Of a stretch of 64,000 nucleotides of DNA, positions 59,267-64,000 are shown piece after piece; position 1 is the first letter of the stretch; the number at the start of each line of letters is the position of its first letter. Origin of the DNA: Bacteroidia bacterium (GTDB taxonomy: Bacteria; Bacteroidota; Bacteroidia; Chitinophagales; Chitinophagaceae); the NCBI GenBank assembly GCA_030429205.1, contig JAUICZ010000002.1, forward strand, positions 62,001 to 126,000. The letters are read 5' to 3'. The notes beneath the pieces are model-generated. The model did not search any database. It was not told where the DNA came from and saw nothing but the letters and a program-made list of their open reading frames with translations. The translations under genes and the position numbers were made by a program.

Positions 59267-61210
59267 ATGTTGGTATCACTTCAAAATATTTCATTTTATT
59301 TCGGTTCAAGGCCTATACTAGAAGACGCTAGTTGGCAAATCGATACTGGGCAACGTATAGGGTTGGTAGGTAGTAATGGTGCAGGTAAGTCTACATTATT
59401 AAGGCTTATTACAGGTGCGTATACTGTAGATAGCGGCGTTATTAATAAACCCAAAGATGTTACCGTAGGCTTCTTCAATCAGGATTTATTGAGCTTTTCA
59501 ACAAATGCATCCATATTGTCTGTAGGAATGCAAGCTTTTGAAAGGGCTCACCAGCTGGAAAAAGACTTGGCAAAACTTACAAAAGAACTTGAAGGTAAAC
59601 CTGATGATGCTGAATTACTAGATAAGTATAGTCATATGCTCCACGATTTTGAGGTAGCAGGAGGCTATGAAATGGAGCACAAAACAGCTGAAGTGCTGGA
59701 GGGGTTAGGATTCACTACAGATGATTTGCAAAGGCCATATAGTGAGTTTAGCGGAGGCTGGCGTATGCGAGTATTATTGGCAAAAATGATGTTACAAGCA
59801 CCTGACTTGTTATTGCTGGATGAGCCTACCAACCACCTAGACCTACCTTCAATTGAATGGCTTGAACGGTACTTACAGGGGTATCCGGGTAGTGTGGTTA
59901 TTGTTTCTCACGATAGGTTTTTCTTAGACCGTATGGTGACCAGAATAGTAGAAGTATGGCAACAAGACCTTCATATATACAGTGGTAACTACTCTTTTTA
60001 TCAAAAAGAGAAGGCAGAACGTATGGATCTGCAGCAGCGTGCTTACGAAAACCAACAAGACTATATAAGGCAGCAAGAACGATTTATAGAACGTTTTAAG
60101 GCGAAAGCATCTAAAGCAGCTCAGGCACAAAGTGCTATGAAAAAGCTGGATAAGCTAGATCGAATAGAAGCTCCAGATGAGACTTTGCCTGTGATGAATA
60201 TTAACTTTGATGTTGCAGTACAGCCAGGTAAAATCATCTGTACATTAAAGAACATCAATAAGAGCTTTGGCGAAAACAAAATACTAACAAATGCTCATGC
60301 TGAAATAAATAGGGGAGATAAAATAGCTTTGATTGGTGCCAACGGTAAGGGTAAATCTACTTTGTTAAGAATCATAGCGGATGCAGAAAGCTTTGAAGGT
60401 GAACGTAAATGGGGGCATAATGTAGAAGAGAGCTTCTATGCACAGCATCAGTTAGAGGCACTAAATGTCCAACATGAAATATTAGAAGAGCTCAACGGAG
60501 CAGGAACAGGTAAGACAGAATTAGAGTTAAGACAACTTCTAGGCTGTTTTCTTTTTAGTGGAGACGATGTGTTCAAGAAAATAAAAGTTCTTTCTGGCGG
60601 TGAAAAAGCAAGGGTAGCGCTAGCTAAAACAATAGCTATGAAAGGTAACTTTTTGATGCTGGATGAGCCTACGAACCACTTAGATCTACAGTCTGTAGAT
60701 ATGCTGTCTGAAGCCCTCAATAACTATAACGGCACTTATATTCTGGTATCGCACGACAGGTATTTTATTAGCAAAACAGCTAATAAAATATGGAGTATTG
60801 AAGATGGGATGATAAAAGAGTTTATTGGGACCTATGATGAATGGATGCTGTTTGAACAGGAAAAAGAAAAGAAGCAGCAGTCAAAAAAAACTGAGCCTAT
60901 AAAAGTAGTTGAACCGGAAAAAAAGAAGGCAAAGAGTAATATCGATAATAACGAACTCAGACAACTACAAAAGGAATTTCAGAAAAAGCAAAAGCAGTTC
61001 CAAAAGGCTGAAGAGCAGCTTAGTAAGTTAAACGAACAAAAAGTTAAACTGGAAGTAGAGTTGGCTTCGCCTGATTGTTATGCAGATGCAGCTTTGTTTC
61101 AAAAAACAGATGACAAGTACAAGTCGCTATTAGTAGAAATAGAGCAGCTAACAGTACAGTACAATAAGTTATTTGAAGAGGTTTTGCATCTTGAGGAAAA
61201 ACTGAATTGA
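59267..61210 (+). CDS. ABC-F family ATPase
   Basis: 647 aa, two ATPase domains without membrane part. Walker A: GSNGAGKS (K41) and GANGKGKS (K363); signatures FSGGWRMR and LSGGEKARV; Walker B LLLDEPTNHLDL and FLMLDEPTNHLDL. Between the domains is the long linker (QQRAYENQQDYIRQQERFI) that reaches into the ribosome, and the C-terminus is a Lys/Glu-rich coiled coil (about 540-645) as in Uup. Acts on stalled ribosomes or in protection; which, cannot be told. Confidence 0.93.
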   Translation: MLVSLQNISFYFGSRPILEDASWQIDTGQRIGLVGSNGAGKSTLLRLITGAYTVDSGVINKPKDVTVGFFNQDLLSFSTNASILSVGMQAFERAHQLEKDLAKLTKELEGKPDDAELLDKYSHMLHDFEVAGGYEMEHKTAEVLEGLGFTTDDLQRPYSEFSGGWRMRVLLAKMMLQAPDLLLLDEPTNHLDLPSIEWLERYLQGYPGSVVIVSHDRFFLDRMVTRIVEVWQQDLHIYSGNYSFYQKEKAERMDLQQRAYENQQDYIRQQERFIERFKAKASKAAQAQSAMKKLDKLDRIEAPDETLPVMNINFDVAVQPGKIICTLKNINKSFGENKILTNAHAEINRGDKIALIGANGKGKSTLLRIIADAESFEGERKWGHNVEESFYAQHQLEALNVQHEILEELNGAGTGKTELELRQLLGCFLFSGDDVFKKIKVLSGGEKARVALAKTIAMKGNFLMLDEPTNHLDLQSVDMLSEALNNYNGTYILVSHDRYFISKTANKIWSIEDGMIKEFIGTYDEWMLFEQEKEKKQQSKKTEPIKVVEPEKKKAKSNIDNNELRQLQKEFQKKQKQFQKAEEQLSKLNEQKVKLEVELASPDCYADAALFQKTDDKYKSLLVEIEQLTVQYNKLFEEVLHLEEKLN

Positions 61211-61266
61211 TATTGACTTTTGTTATTTCGAGTGCTAATTTTATTCTTTACACAAAACTTAATTAT

Positions 61267-61755
61267 ATGCCATCATTTGATATAGTAAGTAAAGTAGATT
61301 TGCAAACATTAGATAATGCTGTAAACGTAGCTCAAAAAGAAATTGATAACCGCTACGATTTTAAAGGTTCTCACGTTCAAATCGAATTGGATAAAAAGAA
61401 CATGGTGGTAAATGTAGAGGTTGAAAATGACATGCAACTAAGGCAGGTGGAAGATATAATAATCACTAAAGCCATGCGTCAGGGGTTAGATGCCGAAAGC
61501 TTTGATAGAAGTAAGAATGCTGGGGTCTCGGGTAAATATCTCAAGAAATCAATGCCATTAAAAACGGGTATCGATAGGGAGAATGCCAAGAAGATCATTA
61601 AAATGATAAAGGATAGTAAAGCTAAAGTAACACCTGCTTTACAGGATGATATGATTAGAGTTACCGGTAAAAAAATAGACGATTTGCAAAGTGTTATTCA
61701 GCTATGCAAATCGTCTAACTTAGGTATTCCGCTACAGTTTGTAAATATGAAATAA
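61267..61755 (+). CDS. YajQ family nucleotide-binding protein
   Basis: 162 aa from ATG 61267; the frame upstream (to 61207) overlaps the ABC-F end and is not family-like. Start MPSFDIVSKVDLQTLDNAVN, core DNRYDFKGSHVQI, and RQGLDAESFDRSKNAG..GKYLKK are the YajQ pattern. Members bind cyclic di-GMP or nucleic acids. Its stop directly touches the stop of the convergent epimerase gene. Confidence 0.95.
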   Translation: MPSFDIVSKVDLQTLDNAVNVAQKEIDNRYDFKGSHVQIELDKKNMVVNVEVENDMQLRQVEDIIITKAMRQGLDAESFDRSKNAGVSGKYLKKSMPLKTGIDRENAKKIIKMIKDSKAKVTPALQDDMIRVTGKKIDDLQSVIQLCKSSNLGIPLQFVNMK

Positions 61756-62307
61756 TCAGAAACTGCTGCTGTCTTCTTTTAAGGTTGGTTGAACTTTATC
61801 TTTTTCTGAAATGATTGCTTTGTTTAAATCAATTTTCCAATCAATATTCAGGTCTGCGTCGGCATAGTATAGGCCACCTTCACTTTCTTTATTGTATAAG
61901 TTGTCACACTTGTAAAATACTTCTGCAGTATCTGTTAATACAGAGTAGCCATGTGCAAAGCCTTGTGGGATTAAAAATTGTCTTTTGTTTTCAGCAGATA
62001 ATTCCACACCATACCACCTGCCATATGTTTTGCTGTCTTTTCTGAGGTCTACAACAACGTCCCAGATAGCACCTTCAAGTGCTCTTATTAGTTTTGTTTG
62101 TGCATGAGGCGCATTTTGGTAGTGTAATCCTCTTAAAACATTTATGGTTGATCTTGCTTGATTGTCTTGAACAAAATTGATTTCTAAACCTGTGGCTGCA
62201 TTAAATGTGCCGGCATTATAGCTTTCGAAGAAATAACCTCTGTCATCTCCATGTACTACAGGCTCTAGTATAAGTAGATCTTTTATTGGTGTCTCAATTA
62301 CTTTCAT
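61756..62307 (-). CDS. rfbC: dTDP-4-dehydrorhamnose 3,5-epimerase
   Basis: 183 aa cupin enzyme. Catalytic His H62 in LRGLHYQNAPHAQTKLIR; DDRGYFFESYN at the start, WDVVVDLRKDSKTYG and PQGFAHGYSVL follow. It converts dTDP-4-keto-6-deoxyglucose to the rhamnose series for surface polysaccharide. Its start is fused by one base with the end of the upstream aminotransferase gene, so the two serve one sugar pathway. The remaining rml genes are not in the window. Confidence 0.93.
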   Translation of the reverse strand: MKVIETPIKDLLILEPVVHGDDRGYFFESYNAGTFNAATGLEINFVQDNQARSTINVLRGLHYQNAPHAQTKLIRALEGAIWDVVVDLRKDSKTYGRWYGVELSAENKRQFLIPQGFAHGYSVLTDTAEVFYKCDNLYNKESEGGLYYADADLNIDWKIDLNKAIISEKDKVQPTLKEDSSSF

Positions 62308-63446
62308 TACTTGCTCAATTGATCAATTACTTCTAAGAAATTACTCGTGATGTATTTTAGTTCTTCCTGTGTAAGCTCTGTATGTATAGGTAGTGATATT
62401 ACACAGTCTTGCAGCATATTTGTTACAGGCAGGTCTATGTCTGCAACGTTATACTCTTTTAGCATGTTTTGTTTATGACAAGGCACTGGGTAATATATCA
62501 TTGATGGTACATCTCTTTCTGCTAATAGTTTTTGTACCTCATCTCTGTCAATATTTTTTAACTGTAGCGTATATTGATGAAATACATGATAGCTATAATC
62601 TGCTCTGTGAGGTGTAATGATATTAGGATTGTCTTTAAACGCATTATCATAATAATCAGCAGCATCACGACGAGCCCTACAGTATTCATCAAGCAGAGGC
62701 AATTTTATACGTAAAACTGCTGCTTGCATATTATCTAGTCGGCTATTACAACCAACTATTTCATGGTAATATCTTTTATTTTGCCCATGGTTAGCTATCA
62801 TTCTTAGCTTTGCAGCCACTTCATCATCATTTGTAAAGATAGCTCCGCCATCACCATAGCAGCCCAGGTTTTTTGACGGGAAGAAAGAGGTACAACCTAT
62901 CAATCCTATACCTCCGGTTTTAACAGTCTTGCCATCAGAGAATGTATAGGTGCCTCCTATAGCTTGTGCGTTGTCTTCTATAACCGGTATATTGTGCTTA
63001 TCTGCTATTGCCAGTAAAGGCTCCATATCTACACTCTGACCATACAAATGAACCGGTACTATAGCTTTTGTATTAGGAGTAATAGCTGCGGCTACACTAT
63101 CAACATTCATCGTGAACGTATCTGCATCTACATCTACAAACACCGGTTTAAGCTTTAAAAAAGCAATCACTTCTACAGTTGCAATAAAAGTGTAAGAGGT
63201 TGTAATTACTTCATCACCTTCTTTTAATCCCAACGACATTAATGCTATTTGTAAAGCATCAGTTCCATTAGCACAAGGTATTACATGTTTTACTCCAAGG
63301 TAGTCTGCCAGTTCTGTACTGAACTTTTGTACATTTTCGCCGCCAATGAACATGGTGCTGTCTATCACCTCCTGAAGAGCAGCATCTACTTGCGGTTTAA
63401 TCTTTTGGTATTGACGCTTAAGGTCTACCATTTGCAATTTATGCAT
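62307..63446 (-). CDS. DegT/DnrJ/EryC1 family sugar aminotransferase
   Basis: 379 aa PLP enzyme transferring an amino group to a 4-keto or 3-keto nucleotide sugar. Motifs: NGTDALQIALMSLG, TSYTFIATVEVIAFLKLKPVF, IEDNAQAIGG, and the PLP lysine in SFFPSKNLGCYGDGG. The variant GTDALQ/IEDNAQA fits aminotransferases that make 3- or 4-amino sugars. Probable start ATG 63446; an ATG five codons on (MVDLKRQYQKIK) may be used instead. Operon with the epimerase. Confidence 0.93.
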   Translation of the reverse strand: MHKLQMVDLKRQYQKIKPQVDAALQEVIDSTMFIGGENVQKFSTELADYLGVKHVIPCANGTDALQIALMSLGLKEGDEVITTSYTFIATVEVIAFLKLKPVFVDVDADTFTMNVDSVAAAITPNTKAIVPVHLYGQSVDMEPLLAIADKHNIPVIEDNAQAIGGTYTFSDGKTVKTGGIGLIGCTSFFPSKNLGCYGDGGAIFTNDDEVAAKLRMIANHGQNKRYYHEIVGCNSRLDNMQAAVLRIKLPLLDEYCRARRDAADYYDNAFKDNPNIITPHRADYSYHVFHQYTLQLKNIDRDEVQKLLAERDVPSMIYYPVPCHKQNMLKEYNVADIDLPVTNMLQDCVISLPIHTELTQEELKYITSNFLEVIDQLSK

Positions 63447-63588
63447 AGCTATAATTATGCTTGCAAACCTACATTTTAGGCATCATTCGTCAAAATAATT
63501 GAGTAGGCTTTCTACAGTATTATGATACTATTAGCAGTATAGAACGGAGTATTTCTCTTATCTTCACGGGCTGAAAAGGCAATTATTG

Positions 63589-64000
63589 ATGCGTAAGTTA
63601 TTATTTGTAGTTTTTACATGTTTTGTAGCGCAAGTCAATGCGCAGGATGGGTTATTCTCCTTAGAAAGAGCTCCAACAAGAAAAGGTATTGTTTTTGGAT
63701 TTAACGGTGGGGTAGATTTTCCTTTGGGGGACATGGCAGATAGATTTGGTACAAGTTATAGGGTAGGTGGAGAGATCTTCTATAAAACAAAAACTAACTG
63801 GTTGTTTGGAGCGAAGTTTGATTACCTGTTTGGCAATAAGATTAAAGAAGACTCTTTAATGATCAATATATCAGACCCCGATGGCGGCTTTATTAGTCAG
63901 ATAGGGCAGAGGGTTGGTGTTAATATATTTGAAAGAGGTTTTTTGACGGGCCTAGAAGTAGGTAAGATATTTCCATTAGGAAGAACAAGTGGTGATAATG
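63589..64000 (+). CDS. Outer-membrane beta-barrel-like protein, 5' part
   Basis: Begins with ATG 63589 and runs off the right edge (137 codons seen). Signal peptide RKLLFVVFTCFVAQVNAQ, then strands such as GIVFGFNGGVDFPLGDMA, YRVGGEIFYKTKTNWLFG and FLTGLEVGKIFPLG, as in Bacteroidota barrel proteins. Transcribed divergently from the sugar genes. Function unknown. Confidence 0.75.
   Translation, partial: MRKLLFVVFTCFVAQVNAQDGLFSLERAPTRKGIVFGFNGGVDFPLGDMADRFGTSYRVGGEIFYKTKTNWLFGAKFDYLFGNKIKEDSLMINISDPDGGFISQIGQRVGVNIFERGFLTGLEVGKIFPLGRTSGDN

Noticed and set aside
1-64000. tRNA, rRNA, CRISPR array, insertion sequence, phage or replication origin
   Set aside because: I looked for cloverleaf arms, CCA ends, regularly spaced repeats, transposase and integrase motifs and DnaA-box clusters by eye and found none; a tool run could still reveal a missed tRNA.

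Overview
The window looks like the chromosome of a moderately AT-rich Bacteroidota bacterium, probably Chitinophagales/Chitinophagaceae; the genus cannot be told from here. The evidence is: type IX secretion C-terminal sorting signals (left edge and 48159-50378), two TonB-dependent receptors with carboxypeptidase-like N-terminal domains, many SPII lipoproteins, a mitochondrial-type citrate synthase, and promoters of the Bacteroidota form TTTG-N19-21-TAnnTTTG instead of sigma70 boxes. I found no tRNA, rRNA, CRISPR array, transposase, integrase or prophage gene.

Layout. 1-811: tail of a T9SS-secreted protein. 812-1812: a gene-free kilobase with a row of five terminator-like hairpins, two homologous small-RNA candidates and repeated 18-nt dyads. 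1813-8693: a 7TMR-DISM adenylate cyclase, a lipoprotein, an SRPBCC protein, a TPR protein, an MlaF-type ATPase and sucD. 8694-17968: a repeat-rich region in which small genes (PaiB-like protein, hypotheticals, anmK, twin zinc-ribbon membrane proteins, a CoA-binding protein, a lipoprotein) are separated by four families of palindromic intergenic repeats. 17969-23392: thiolase, an outer-membrane protein and a three-gene TonB locus with His-rich partners. 23934-27658: a tightly overlapping cassette of acyl carrier protein, LpxL-like acyltransferase, hotdog dehydratase-like protein, secreted protein, thioesterase and ketosynthase, which resembles part of an aryl-polyene/flexirubin pathway. 27655-39198, mostly minus strand: M20 hydrolase, SPOR protein, icd, a PhoB/PhoR-like two-component pair, a coiled-coil protein, a DEDDy exonuclease with holA, ribF, a lipoprotein and kynureninase. 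39332-56134: a LemA-TPM-TPM set, gltA, a GT-C glycosyltransferase, an ABC-2 permease, a large gliding-motility-type T9SS protein, isoaspartyl peptidase, acyl-CoA carboxylase beta, an alanine-racemase-fold enzyme, a GNAT and a sodium:solute symporter. 56135-64000: a small structured minus-strand transcript, a TonB receptor, an ABC-F ATPase, YajQ, two nucleotide-sugar genes and the start of another outer-membrane protein.

How genes work together. Three TCA-cycle genes (sucD, icd, gltA) are each solitary and not in an operon. Thiolase, acyl-CoA carboxylase and kynureninase suggest use of fatty acids, amino acids and tryptophan breakdown products. The TonB and lipoprotein genes serve envelope import. 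The ACP cassette probably builds a specialised acyl or polyene product for the envelope. Gene packing is extreme at convergent ends: several pairs abut or overlap at their stop codons.

Most unusual items: the small-transcript array (870-1707), the compact minus-strand transcript at 56324-56690 with a nested hairpin and a 42-codon frame, the twin genes with identical 5' halves and unrelated 3' halves (14633-16409), a family of double-arm palindromes sharing one architecture but different words, and a symporter whose conserved N-terminus lies upstream of any ATG/GTG/TTG.
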